DNA of 64,000 nt from assembly GCA_031216915.1 (NCBI GenBank), contig CM062294.1:29527128-29591127 (forward strand), written 5' to 3'. The first letter of the stretch is position 1; every line of letters starts with the position of its first letter. The notes under the pieces were generated by a model that saw only the letters and a program-made list of their open reading frames with translations, was not told the origin of the DNA and searched no databases. Shown here one piece after another: positions 44,870-55,704 of the stretch. This DNA comes from Pictodentalium vernedei. Taxonomy: Eukaryota > Mollusca > Scaphopoda > Dentaliida > Dentaliidae. The translations under genes and the position numbers were made by a program.

Positions 44870-45990
44870 GAAATCTTCCTCTATGTGAGGATCTTTTTTC
44901 ACTGGGTAAATCGTGTCATCTTTATCACAACCAGCAAGGTCGCAACCTTCATGTATTCCGTTGTGTGGTCCGTATTGCATTGTAAGCACTGTACTGGACG
45001 AGCTTTGGACGCGATTTCTTACTATAGGAGATCCTCTTCTTCGCTATTCTATGCGACTAAAGTGGAGGCTCTTCCGTCGTGGTGTAGGGATCATTATGTT
45101 CATATGGTTGATCCCTCCATACTACTCATTGCTATTTTTTAGTATACTTGTTTCACAAGATCTACTGCAGCCTGTTGTTATTTAGGTTATAGGTTTATGT
45201 TACCTCATACCTATGCACTCTACGATAGTTTACATTTGAGTCTTTTGTCTCTTTATCTAAGTCAGTTAGTAACTTTTTGATAAATAGACTTAGAATCTTT
45301 AGATTAAATTCCTATACGGATTTTAACTTCGGTTCTTATTTAGCTAAGTAATCATTTGAGCCTCTGGAAACAGTAGTTTTCAAATTCTGACCTTTTAGAC
45401 AGTAATTCTGTTGGTTTCTCTTTTACTGTAGAGTCAGTGAGTTTCATGCACTATCGATGGATGATTTTCACTTTCATAGTTTCGGAATCAATACTTCCGT
45501 TACTATTTAGGTTGGATTGTTGCATAAGACTTAGGCTCCTATTATCCGGAACCTATTATTTTAAGGTCCTTCCGTCTTCGTATGGGCATAGACCTTTACT
45601 CTTTCCGGGTACAGTTTATGTATTTATAAACAGATATCTGTTTATTACAAGGGCGTAAGCTTCTTCTGTCTTTGATGTCTAGTAGAAGGACGTTACGCTC
45701 CATTTTATTGTTAATGGATTCTATTAACTAGCGTACTGCTTATGGTATATCATTAGCTTAGCAGTTGTGCTTAAGATTTCGGCTCATGAAGTAAGAGTTC
45801 TTCTACTTCTTGGGCTTACATTAATAGTGTTGCTATTATAGATTTTTGAAGGCTGCTCATTGCGCTCAGCCATCCATTGATGAATTTTATCTCAGAAATA
45901 TCGAGTCCATTTCTGGAGGCCTCTATTGTTAGGTCTATTCTCTACTGCTCAGAATGTCATTCACTTAACAGTTGCTACTATAGCTAGGTA
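44870..45990 (+). pseudogene. DIRS C tyrosine recombinase (degenerate)
   Basis: RFLTIGDPLLRYSMRLKWRL, CRVSEFHALSMDDFH (45428-45450, here without the TGA found in A and B) and AHEVRVLL (45783-45797) are visible. The FYLR tyrosine is lost from frame, because the T-run has only four T's. Several further indels. Confidence 0.72.
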
Positions 45991-46551
45991 GGCTGTCTGT
46001 TTTGGCAGTGTCTCCCTTCGGCTGCCCTCTTCGCTCTGGGCTATTTGACCCAGGGCAAGAAAAAGGGGGGGGGGGGGGGGTGTTCCCTTGGGTCACCTGT
46101 TTTTTACTATGAAAACAAGGGGATACCTCCTCCGGAGTTAGTAATTCTGAGCTGTTATTGGGATGGTTGTTTAGTGAGAAGTTTAAGTTTATAAAATTCA
46201 TTCAAGTCTTAGTTTTTAAAGTATAGCTTTTGAATATTGCATATGTCAACGGACATGATTATGCAATTCTCACACACTTTTAGGAGTATAAGAGTCTCTA
46301 TTCTCTAGACTTACTTTATTATTGGCTTACTTTAAAAATTATTAGTATAAGGATTATTGGATATTAATAGAGTACATGGATGTATGAAGCTCAATTTTTG
46401 GAAGGTGTTGTATCTTTCTAATTTATCATAAATAAGAAAGATACATGTAAGGCCTATTACTTCTTTTCCCTACAGGGGATGACTCTATTTTATTTTATTG
46501 AGCGTATTCCATTTTGCTCTATGTCCTTGGCCCTCCAGCCTTTTTACTATT
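45991..46551 (+). other. DIRS C 3' non-coding region with G-tract
   Basis: A G-run follows CAGGGCAAGAAAAA as in A and B. No gene. Confidence 0.6.
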
Positions 46552-46640
46552 CAGCTATGTCTGGGTCATTGGTACAGTATAAAAATGTTAAAAAATTTAT
46601 AGTAATTTATATATTTTTTATACTTACCAATGACCCAGAC
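46552..46640 (+). repeat. DIRS C internal complementary region (ICR)
   Basis: Complements of the left and right tips joined at AAAAAT|GTTAAA, as in A and B. Confidence 0.85.
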
Positions 46641-46714
46641 GGGGATGGCCCTCCCAGGAGTTGGGAACTCTTGCCTCCCCGCTGAGTACATAGCGCTTAC
46701 CAGGCACTGGTTAT

Positions 46715-46942
46715 TAGAATGATAAATGGCGCCAATTTCGGAACGTCCTTGACACTGCGCATGCGCAGTAGGGGCGAAGTGTGGAGGGCCTTTCAGGACA
46801 TGTTTTCTTTAGTTTTAGATGCAAATTTTGGGGATTGGGGGGCAAAATTTGTGTTTGGCCCTATATTTTAAGAGTTAGCACCAGCTATGTCTGGGTCATT
46901 GGTAAGTATAAAAAATATATAAATTACTATAAATTTTTTAAC
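46715..46942 (+). repeat. DIRS C right terminal region and inverted repeat
   Basis: The complement of 39954-40142, plus a right tip ending TTTTTTAAC. Confidence 0.85.
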
Positions 46943-47002
46943 TTTTTTTAAAATATTTAAAATAGCAAATTTTGATATCGTGGGCATTGTTCAAAGGGTT
47001 AA

Positions 47003-47213
47003 CCCTTTACCCAACAAATCGCCTGCATCCGTCCACGTAATATGCAAATTCAGCAGCTGAAAAAATATTATTTTTCAAAAAATTTCAACAAAACCATACC
47101 ATGTGACCCCTGTTTGGAACGAGCTCGATCCAAAGAGGGGTCACATGATATGGTTTTGTTGAAATTTCTTGAAAAAATTTTAAAAATGATATTTAAAATA
47201 ATAAATTTTTATA
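47003..47213. mobile_element. TTAA MITE type II, right end lost
   Basis: TTAA at 46999-47002 is shared with the neighbouring relic. Arms CAAAACCATACCATGTGACC and CACATGATATGGTTTTGTTG. The right terminus is replaced by a SINE. Confidence 0.65.
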
Positions 47214-47380
47214 GGGGTGCGGTGGCTCAGTTGGTAGAGGTGCAGGCTGCAAGCCGAGAGGTTCTCAGTTCGAATCCCACCTGTGGCAATCGCATTGTGT
47301 CCTTGAGCAAGACACTTCACCCCCATTGCCCTTGTGGGGGTACGGTGACACTGTGTACTAAGGCGTACTGCACGTACTGT
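47214..47380 (+). mobile_element. tRNA-derived SINE, 3'-truncated
   Basis: A clear A box (TGGCTCAGTTGGTAG) and B box (GTTCGAATCCC), then GTCCTTGAGCAAGACACTTC. The body stops after GGCGTACTGCACG. Confidence 0.8.
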
Positions 47381-47729
47381 CTCGGACGTGTCCATGGCTT
47401 CATCTGAGTCAATGATTGTTATCAGCTTAAAAAGAACATTTATTGTCTTAGTCTTAGATAAAGGAAAAGCGATAAATGCTGTGATGAATCCATATCACGC
47501 TGAAACAACATGTATGGTCATTTGATTTTTTCGCATCAAACAAATATCATTCCCCTTAGAGGGTACCGGACTGAAACAACATGACTAATACAACACATCA
47601 CTTCTGACTGGTCTCTACATGCAACCAGTTCAGTATAGAACTATTATTACTTTAATTCAGTCATACTAGGATGTTTTAATAGGATCACTGTGGATTGTGG
47701 ATAATTTTTGATAAAATTGGATAATTTTT

Positions 47730-48673
47730 CGATAAAAAAGTGAGTAAAAATTTTTTTTCTATATTACTATCCCCCAAAAACTTTTTCTTCAAAAAATCAG
47801 AAAAAAATCGGGACAACCCGCCCCAAAAAGTGTGACAACCGCCTCCAAAATAAGCCTGGGTCGGGTTGTCCCTGATCCCATTTTGTATACTGACTTTCGT
47901 TTACAAAAGAAGATATTTCGTACATATATCATCACTAGTACACAGGCAAATTTTATAGGGTTTTTAAGAATTTTTTATATGAAATAATAGACTAAGGTAT
48001 TATAATCCAATATAAAATATTTTTACATACAGGGTTATCTTTACTTGGCTCAAGGCAGTCATAACCCCATGTATGAAACGTCGTAGCTTGTGCACAAAAC
48101 GTCCTACAAGTTTGTGTACGAAACATCCCAAACTGCTGTGTACGAAACGTCCAGCCCCCTTCCATGGCGGGGCAGAATCACATGATTTTCAAAATGGAGA
48201 GGTCTATTCAGAACGTACATATTGAATATTGGGCTTATGACCGATATGAGAAGAAAGGAATAAGTCGGATTTATCCATCGTCAGGACAGTGTCTGTCGAC
48301 CTGTGTACGAGTTCCCACAGGATTGCTATGAGTTTGAAATATATGGGATTTAATCTTATTGGGAGAATATGCAGTATTCCATGCAGGGAGAGTCAATCTG
48401 ACACGGGTGATTCCGTTATTCTCACTGAGGAATGGACTGCACAAAACGATCGGATAAATTGTTTGGGGAGTTGATTTGGTTGGAGAGTTTACCAGGAACC
48501 AAGAAACACAACCCCGCATTGACATTCTAATTGCAACTTTGCAGGGTTCGCTCAGTTATTCACGTATTTTCACGGAATTTAAAACATCGGAATCGGCATC
48601 GGTATCTGCCGATTAATAAATTTTTAACATCGGTATCGGTTTATGGTTTGTTTACCATATCGGTTCATCACTA
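47730..48673. mobile_element. Right half of the 2.7-kb hAT-like element
   Basis: Homologous to 13228-14160 and ends with GGTTCATCACTA. It contains the ACGAAACGTC motif cluster at 48065-48152. The left half is missing. Confidence 0.7.
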
Positions 48674-48691
48674 TCAGTAATCAGTAGTTTT

Positions 48692-48815
48692 CAGCAAATA
48701 TTCATTGAAAGAAGCACCGGATTGTACCTGTACCGGATTGGTACCGGATTGTACCTGTACAGGATTGTACCTGTACAGGATTGTACCTTGTGCTTCATTC
48801 ATTGAATATTTGATG
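48692..48815. repeat. Fold-back with a short tandem repeat loop
   Basis: AATATTCATTGAAAGAAGCAC and GTGCTTCATTCATTGAATATT flank four to five copies of a GGATTGTACCTGTACC unit. Confidence 0.7.
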
Positions 48816-48991
48816 GCGATTACATTGTTTTATGTTGAAGATTCACTGTTTACGCATGCATGGAAATATTACCCACCTGTGGATTTTGACCTTTCTGTGA
48901 TGACAGTACTGTATGTCACACTGTTGTTTTACTTCCGATCACTTTCAGACAACTTTCATTTATATCTTCGCAAAGTTGTATCTCGGAGCAG

Positions 48992-49358
48992 GGGGCGCGG
49001 TGGCTCAGTAGGTAGAGGTGCAGGCTGCAAGCCGAGAGGCCCTTGGTTCGAATCCCACCTGCAGCAACCGCGTTGCGTCCTTGGGCAAGACACTTCACCC
49101 CCATTGCCCTCATGGGGACATGGTGACGTTGTGTACTAAGGCGTACTGCACGTCGATGGTGCACCTGTCTTCACCCAATGCTAACCCTGCTTGTGTGGAG
49201 TTAGTATGTTGGGGAGCTGACAGTTGCTTGCCATTGCTCAGTGGTTCTCTCCAGGTACTGTGGCTTCCTCCACCCATAAAACTGTCATGGTCATGATTAG
49301 CCATTGTGCAGAAATGTGACCTTAAACCCCAATAAATAAATACATGTAAATAAATAAA
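48992..49358 (+). mobile_element. tRNA-derived SINE, full copy
   Basis: A box TGGCTCAGTAGGTAG, B box GGTTCGAATCCC, complete body and an AATAAATA tail. TATCTCGGAGCA before and ATCTCAGAGCA after form the TSD. This is the best preserved SINE in the window. Confidence 0.85.
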
Positions 49359-49566
49359 TATCTCAGAGCAAAATTGAATGACTTGAGCTTTTGAGTTCTT
49401 AAAGGCTCTCTTTTGATCAAAAAGTGTTTCCCGATGAATAAAATATTCGAAAATTAATTAAACAATTTATATATATTTATTTTGTTCAGATATTGACGTG
49501 CTCTCCAAAATTCAGTTCCCTAATCAATGCGTAACCCATAGCAGAAAGAGACAGCTTAATATTTAA

Positions 49567-49806
49567 TCCATTACCCAACGTAACGGCCAAAACCGGTCAG
49601 CGAGATTCTAAAAAATCGCCAATTTTCGTTATTTTTTTCATTTTTTGTCTCAAAAACATAGGTTATGACCCCTCGTTGGAACGAGCTCATCGAGCTCGTT
49701 CCAACGAGGGGTCATAACCTATGTTTTTGAGACAAAAAATGAAAAAAATTAGTTATTCAAGAATTATTTTTGCAAGTGTCGTCTGTTTTTCAGGTTAGGT
49801 AAAGGG
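49567..49806. mobile_element. TTAA MITE, type I, well preserved
   Basis: TTAA at 49563-49566 and 49807-49810. The hairpin centre CCTCGTTGGAACGAGCTC and its complement are perfect; the arms carry TTTTTGTCTCAAAAACATAG. Confidence 0.8.
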
Positions 49807-49810
49807 TTAA

Positions 49811-50316
49811 AAAAAAAAGAGGTAACAATTTGTGCACAGTAATTCACATTTCCTCCATGAGATGCCAAAAATTTATGACTGAAAATCCATACACAACGGA
49901 CATATTTGTAAATAGTTGCTAACAGTGGTTTCTATTCCATTGTGATTCACAGATGTGCTGTCTGTTCCTGGAATATCCAAATGAAACTGAAGCAGGTAAT
50001 GACAATATAATGCCTCATAGACAATGAGAAACATGTCGACTCCCAAATGTCAAACATTTGTCATTGCATGTAATGAAACACCACCATCTTAAGAAAGAAA
50101 AACTAGATCAAACATTTCCATGAAATCTATTTGTTTTCACTTAAAATCTGCCTCAAGTTCCCTGAAATGTTTCTCTAAGGGTAACAATAACATGTCTGCC
50201 CAAAAGTACTGAGTCTGGTACTGTGTATTCCATAGGTCAGAACGACAGTACACTCACACTTCTGGCTAAAGAACTGGTGTTACTTCTGTATTTTGAACAC
50301 AGCAATCAATTTCATC
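49811..50316. other. No gene recognised
   Basis: A unique-looking stretch. A 43-base segment with AG/GT borders near 49949-49991 is noted under rejected items. Confidence 0.4.
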
Positions 50317-50990
50317 ATTTTTAGCTCACCTGAGCGAAGCTCAAGGGGAGCTTAATTGATCATTTTCTGTCCGTCGTCCATCAGTCATCCGTCGTTAACT
50401 TTACATTATCGACTTCTTCTCATGAACTGCTGGACCAAATTCAACAAAATTTGCTGTGCATGTTCCCTATCATATGTCAAATCAAGTTTGTTCAAATCAA
50501 GTTGACCCGCCCCTCGATAGGGTCACGCCCAAAAAGTGTGTTTAAATCTTAAAAAATCTTCTTCTGATGAACCAGCAGTAGCAGAGACTTGATATTTGGT
50601 TTGCAGCTTCCTTTTGAGGTGTAGACCCAGATTTGTTCAAGAGAAGTTCGAGGAGCTATATTTGCCTTCGTTATGGGAGGGGCAAGAATTTTCGCCAAGC
50701 CCAAAATTTCTATTTTCCAACCCGAGAGGCAGATTTGAACCAAATTTGATATGAGGGCATATTGGGTCATAAGTACTTAATTTATGCCCAATTGTTTTCC
50801 CCGTCGCCCTATGCGAACCGCAGGAGCTAAAAATAGAAAAAATTAAAACACCCATATCTCCAAAACTACATGGCACTGAGAATTCTTATTTGATGTGAAG
50901 CTTCCTTAGGACCAACAGAATGGAATGGTAAAAAAAAAAAAAATTGCTAGCGGTTTTATCATGGGGTACTTTTTGAAAAACAAATTCAGA
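50317..50990 (+). repeat. AGCTCACCTGAG-type repeat with degenerate tandem units
   Basis: Starts TTTAGCTCACCTGAGCGAAG and contains several degenerate units with phrases such as TGAACTGCTGGACCAAATT and CCAAATTTGATATGAGGGC. This head is a repeat I associate with mollusc genomes. A second head is at about 51532. Confidence 0.6.
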
Positions 50991-51238
50991 CCACCAAAAA
51001 TAATCTATCCCTCAGCCAGTTAATATTACTACAGTTTGATAATTATTTATGGTTCACCTTAATTTAACTTAACTTTTTCAAATCAATATCATGCACATCT
51101 CAAAACGAGACTCGCTTGATGTCCTTCATATGCGTAGATTTTCTATGCAATAATTTAATTGTGAAATAGAAACTATAGTACTTTTGTGCTGAACATCCTG
51201 GATAGATATTTCATATTTTTGTTGTTGTTGTTGTTTGT

Positions 51239-51522
51239 TTAGGCCCCACAAAGTATATCTTCTGTTTCTCAGGCCATTTTTAGTAAAATTGCATGTGGAC
51301 GGGCGTTTTTTTTGTTTAATTTTTTATTTTTGTAATTATTTCTTTGCCATCAAAATTTTTTTTTTTTAATTTTGTCAACTTGGGTAAAATATCAGACATA
51401 AACCATTTAATTTGTATTTTTTTCATATTTGCATTGGTTAGAAAAAGAGAGCATGCAGCTGACAAAAGGACCATTTGGGAGGGGGCTGAGAAACAAAATT
51501 TTAAACTTTTTAGGCCTTACTT
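51239..51522 (-). repeat. AGGCC-ended repeat, inverted relative to 1758-2210
   Basis: Shares TCTGTTTCTCAGGCC, GTAATTATTTCTTTGCCATC and AAATATCAGACATAAA with the copy in the first intron. Confidence 0.5.
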
Positions 51523-51760
51523 ATTTCGTTTTTAACTCACCTGACTCAAATCATGGCGAGCTGTTACCATCACGTTCTGTCCCCCTGTCTGTTAACTTCA
51601 CATATCAGTCTTCTTCAGAACCACTGGATCAAACTTGGCACATAAATTATCTTTGGTGATACCCTTTCAATTTTTTTTTATAAGACGTAGCTAAGCCCAA
51701 AAGGCTGGGGCACAGCTCCAAGAAACTTGAAATTCGTAAATCTTATATAGAGCTGTAGGT
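51523..51760 (+). repeat. AGCTCACCTGA-type repeat head, diverged
   Basis: TTTTAACTCACCTGACTCAA followed by GAGCTGTTACCATCAC and TCTTCTTCAGAACCACTGG, the same order as at 50317. Confidence 0.5.
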
Positions 51761-52149
51761 TTTTAAATTTCTTGATTGGTTTCGGTTTTGGTTTTTCAGG
51801 TGGAGTAAAACCTCGGTTTGGTTTGGTTTTCGGTTTGTTCATGAGGCCAAGTAAAATTCATAAAACTCATCCTTATGTCCGGAGTCATAACTGAATGATA
51901 GTTTAATTGAGTGAAACTCAATGAATGCCCGAAATAAGCTATAATACATGAAGAATCAGGAAGGCCAATATAGTAATTACCTCAATATACAGAACTTTTA
52001 TTGTGCTTGGCCATTTTTCGAGGTCTGACACCTACACGCAACTTGAGGAAAGCTGCAAACACAACTAAACTGAAATGTCGGAAATTCACAGAATGTAGCC
52101 TTACCAGAGTAGTGAGAGTACCAATGGCAGTGTCTACCTCGGTTCGGTT

Positions 52150-53460
52150 TCAGTTAACCTACAACTCGAATCTTATAAATCACCAGTCACAATCTTTGAA
52201 ATTTCAAGTTTGTTAAAATCAAATCCCTGGGTTCTCAATTGGGCCCAAATTTTAACTTACCACAATATGAGGAAATTTTTATTAAAATCTTCTTCAGATC
52301 CACCAGTCAGAATTTCCTCATATTTGGTATACAGCATCTTTATGGAGGTCAGGTTTAAGTTTGTTCAAATCATTTCAGCAGGTTTCGTATTTGGGTTCCA
52401 TATGGAAGCCCAAATTTTATCTTGGTGAAAGTTTAGACAGATTCTTTAAAAATCTTCTTGAGATCTGTCACTCAGAATCTTTTCATATTTGGCACACAGC
52501 ATCCTTGTGGGCTACAATTTAAATAAAGTCTGTGTGTTTATTTTTGGGTTCACTGTGAGAGTCCAGATTTCAGCTTTGTGAATATGAAGAATATCAGTTA
52601 AAAATCTTCTTCAGATAGACCTCTGAGAATCTTTTGATATTTGGTATACATCATCCTGGCTAGATTCATATTTGTTTAAATCAAGTCCATCAGTTTGTAT
52701 TTTTGTTCCCAATGGAAACTTAAATTTTAATTAAGAGCAGAAACAGATCAGTTATTTAAAACTCTTCAGATCCACAAGACAAACTTTTCTTATTCATTTT
52801 TCAGCACTTTTTGGGTGGGAGGGCACAGATTTGTTTAGACAGAATCCCTGAGTATAAATTTGGGCTTCTTATGGGAACCTGAATTTTAACTTAGTGCAAT
52901 ATGAGGAAAATTCTTTAAAAATATTCTTCAGATCCACCAATCAGAATCTTCTCATATTTGGTACACAGCATTCTCATTGGCAAAGATTCAAGAATTTTCA
53001 AATCAAGTCCATGGGTTGATATTTGGGCTTCCTGTGGGATTTTTTAACCCAGGGCAATTTGAGGAATATTCTTTACAATGTTCTTCAGATCCATTTGGCG
53101 GTATCTTCTAATAGTTAGTACACAGCTTTCTCATAGAGGTATACAGCTTCCTTGTAGAGGTCAGATTCAAGTTTATTCAAACCAAGTACCTGGGTTCATA
53201 TTTGAGATCCCTATAGGAACCCAAGAATTGACTCAGTGCATGATGAAAAAAGGCTTTAAAAGTCTCTTTCTTCAGATCTACCTGGGAGAAACTTTTCATA
53301 TTTTGAATACAACATCCTTGTGGGAGCAGATCCATGAATATTCAAATCAAGTCTATGGGTTCTTATTTCAGTTCCCTGTGGAGTCCAAATTTTAACTCTG
53401 TGCAATATTCCGCAAATATCTTCTTCAGATCCACCAGACAATCTTGCGATATTTGTTTGG
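52150..53460 (+). repeat. Degenerate tandem array, units about 150-170 bp
   Basis: Seven or eight units with ATCTTCTTCAGATCCACCAG, CATATTTGGTACACAGCATC, TTCAAATCAAGTCC and a TATGGGAACCCAAATTTTAA-type phrase. Many indels; non-coding. Confidence 0.65.
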
Positions 53461-53576
53461 TAAGAAAACAGATTTTATTTCAGTAGAATGTTCTGTTTTC
53501 ATTAATGATTACATTTGTAAGTGCCTACAGACACACAACCAGATTACCCTAATTAGTCCACCAAAACTTGTCTTAA

Positions 53577-53780
53577 CCCCTACACACTGATGTCGAAACA
53601 TCTAAAGTTCAGGCTGCAAATAGTTCCCATAATTCAACTAGAAATTTAACCAAAACAATCTTGTTTGACAGAGCTCATTGAGCTCTGTCAAACAAGATTG
53701 AATTGGTTAAATATTTAAGTTGCATTATGGGAAAAATGGCTACTAGAAATTTGGATATTTTCACATCAGAGGGAAGGGGG
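53577..53780. mobile_element. TTAA MITE, type III, well preserved
   Basis: TTAA at 53573-53576 and 53781-53784. Ends CCCCTACACACTGATGTC and GACATCAG-like AGAGGGAAGGGGG. Hairpin TTGACAGAGCTCATTGAGCT in the centre. Confidence 0.75.
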
Positions 53781-54162
53781 TTAATCATGTCCTTGTTAAC
53801 TGCCACTTCACTCCATTTGTTGACACAACTGATGGCTTTCGGGAATACTGAATATTTCAGCAAATTTCAACCCTAAATTTTAAACAACCTAGGAGATCTT
53901 TCCAGAGGGAAGCCCTTTTGGCATTTTTCAACATAATCTCAAGCCTAACGTATGATGTGTGCTGAGAGTAGGGGTTGAAAAACAGACATTTTTCCGAATC
54001 TTTTTTATGCTGGTCATTGTAGTATGCACACATATACAAGATGAAGCTGCCATTTGTCCGATCCCTCAACACTAATACCCTTATTCCTTGTAGACAACTT
54101 GATCCTGGTGTTTTAGGCTCACTTGAGACTCTGTTTTTAGCGTAACTTGACAATGTCAAGTA

Positions 54163-54881
54163 CAGTAAAACCTGTCTTGAGAGACCACTGTCTTGAGAGA
54201 CCACCTGTCTTGAGAGACAACCTGTCTTGAGAGACCACATCTGCCCGGCACCGATTGGTTTTACTCTATAATGGACCTGCTATGGGAGACCACCTGTCTT
54301 GAGAGACCACCTGTCATGAGAGACCACATGTCTTGAGAGACCACAGTGACCTGGTACCAAGTTGTATTTTTATGCCATAATGGACCTGTCTTGAGAGACC
54401 GCCCCTTTGAAAAACTTTTTACCTGTTCTGGAATTGGAAAATCCATTGTGGTTATACTAACATAATTAAAAGTATTAAAAGTTCTTAATTGGGTTTCAAT
54501 TGCTATTCAGTTACATAACTCATTCAAGATTGAGATGTTTTTATAAGACTCCTGTGAAAAGATTAGGATTATTGCTGAATAAACAAGTTCATACATATCT
54601 GAAATGTGACGGATAGGATTATAAAAATAAATTTGCGTTGAAAATCTTCAATGAAGATTTTCAACACCAATTTATTTTTATAATTTTTTATAACAGTCCA
54701 TTTCAATTTGTTACAAAAACTTCATAAAAAAGAACAACTACAATGTAATTACAAAAATCTGTTCTTCTCCATTTCTGAATTTTGTGGTTGGTTATTCACT
54801 GACTTGAGAAAACCTGAAACCTGTTATGAGAGACCACTTTTGTGTGGCCCAAAGGGCGGTCTCTCAAGGCAGGTTCTACTG
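54163..54881. mobile_element. CTTGAGAGACC fold-back element, intact copy
   Basis: 719 bp between TA dinucleotides; ends CAGTAAAACCTGTCTTGAG and CAAGGCAGGTTCTACTG. The internal order matches 2716-15040 minus its insertions. No coding capacity. Confidence 0.75.
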
Positions 54882-54919
54882 TATGAGCTATTGGGATGGG
54901 TTACAATCCATTTTCTGTC

Positions 54920-55330
54920 CATCCACAATTCCTTTATCACAGCCCACAGGCTGTATCTCTCAACTGATTATTTTGGCTTTAGGGTAATGTCTTGATGAGA
55001 GCTATCAAATTTTTCCGAATTTCATTGAAACACTTTGACATCGGCAGCCATCTTTGATTTGGGATATAAATTGTCAACAATTCCATTAGCACATCCTGCA
55101 GATTGCATCTCTCACCTGATCTTTTTCAAATTTCATATGTAGCTTTGGTGTGATGTCTAGATGGGAGCTATCAAATTTTTCTGAATTTTGTTGAAAAACA
55201 TGGCTGCCAGTGGCCATATTAGATTTGGCATATAAATCGTCACCAATTCCATTAGCACACCCTACAGGCTGCATCCCTCACCCGATCTCTTTCATATTTC
55301 ATATATAGCTTTAGTGTGATGTCTTTTCTG
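54920..55330 (+). repeat. Tandem repeat, units about 155-165 bp
   Basis: Two and a half units with CACAGGCTGTATCTCTCA, TTTCATATGTAGCTTTGGTG and GAGCTATCAAATTTTTC. Non-coding. Confidence 0.65.
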
Positions 55331-55704
55331 TAGAAACTTGAGTGAATGACTTTGAATTACTGTAACTTTCTGTTTAGTTCAGTCCCTTCTTGGTCAAGTT
55401 GATCTGCATTGTTATTGACACTTTCATTTGTTTTTTTTGCTATCATGGAGATATTTCAGACAGCAACAAATGTGCATCATTAGATTCATTCATTGTTACA
55501 TGATCCGCTGGATTTTCTCTGCAATTGTTAAAATGTTTACATGTTCTACAAATCTCATGTTATTATATATTTATAGGATAAGTTAATATTTAAAAACTTT
55601 GGATAATAGAAAAAAAAGTACAACATTAAAATTCAAACAAAAAGAGTATTGTTCTTTTTTTGCTCCAAAAACCAAAGTAAAGTTAACCCTTTACCCAATG
55701 CAGA

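Larger units (their letters stand above)
39942..46942 (+). mobile_element. DIRS-type retroelement, copy C (RT-less)
   Basis: This is a 7001-bp element, the longest of the A-C family, with the same order. It starts ATTTTTATACTG after TTTTTGT and ends TTTTTTAAC. Private variants GCCCCTACTGC and ATTTATCATT occur in both inverted repeats (GCAGTAGGGGC and AATGATAAAT-type). Gag unit 1 contains an additional internal duplication. RT is missing at the same position as in A and B. Confidence 0.88.
39807..46998. mobile_element. TTAA MITE type II relic hosting DIRS C
   Basis: The left part (39807-39941) has CAACAAAACCATATCATATG and its partner CACATAATATGGTATTTTG. The right part (46943-46998) has AAATTTTGATATCGTGGGCA and AAAGGG before TTAA. 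DIRS C lies between them. Confidence 0.6.

Noticed and set aside
4240-46942. PAT/Ngaro-type or Crypton elements instead of DIRS
   Set aside because: Those have split direct repeats or lack an RNase H. Here the ends are inverted and an ICR joins complements of both tips, which is the DIRS1 arrangement.
48716-48786. CRISPR-like short repeats
   Set aside because: A contiguous 16-bp tandem repeat without spacers, inside the loop of a fold-back in a eukaryotic genome.
48996-49070. tRNA gene
   Set aside because: A and B boxes are present, but the acceptor stem does not close, and SINE body and tail follow directly. The same applies to the heads at 1406, 30261 and 47214.
49949-49991. 43-base exon candidate (CAG before ATGTGCTG, GTAATG after GAAGCAG)
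   Set aside because: AG and GT borders and an open frame over 43 bases are easily found by chance, and no partner exon is visible.
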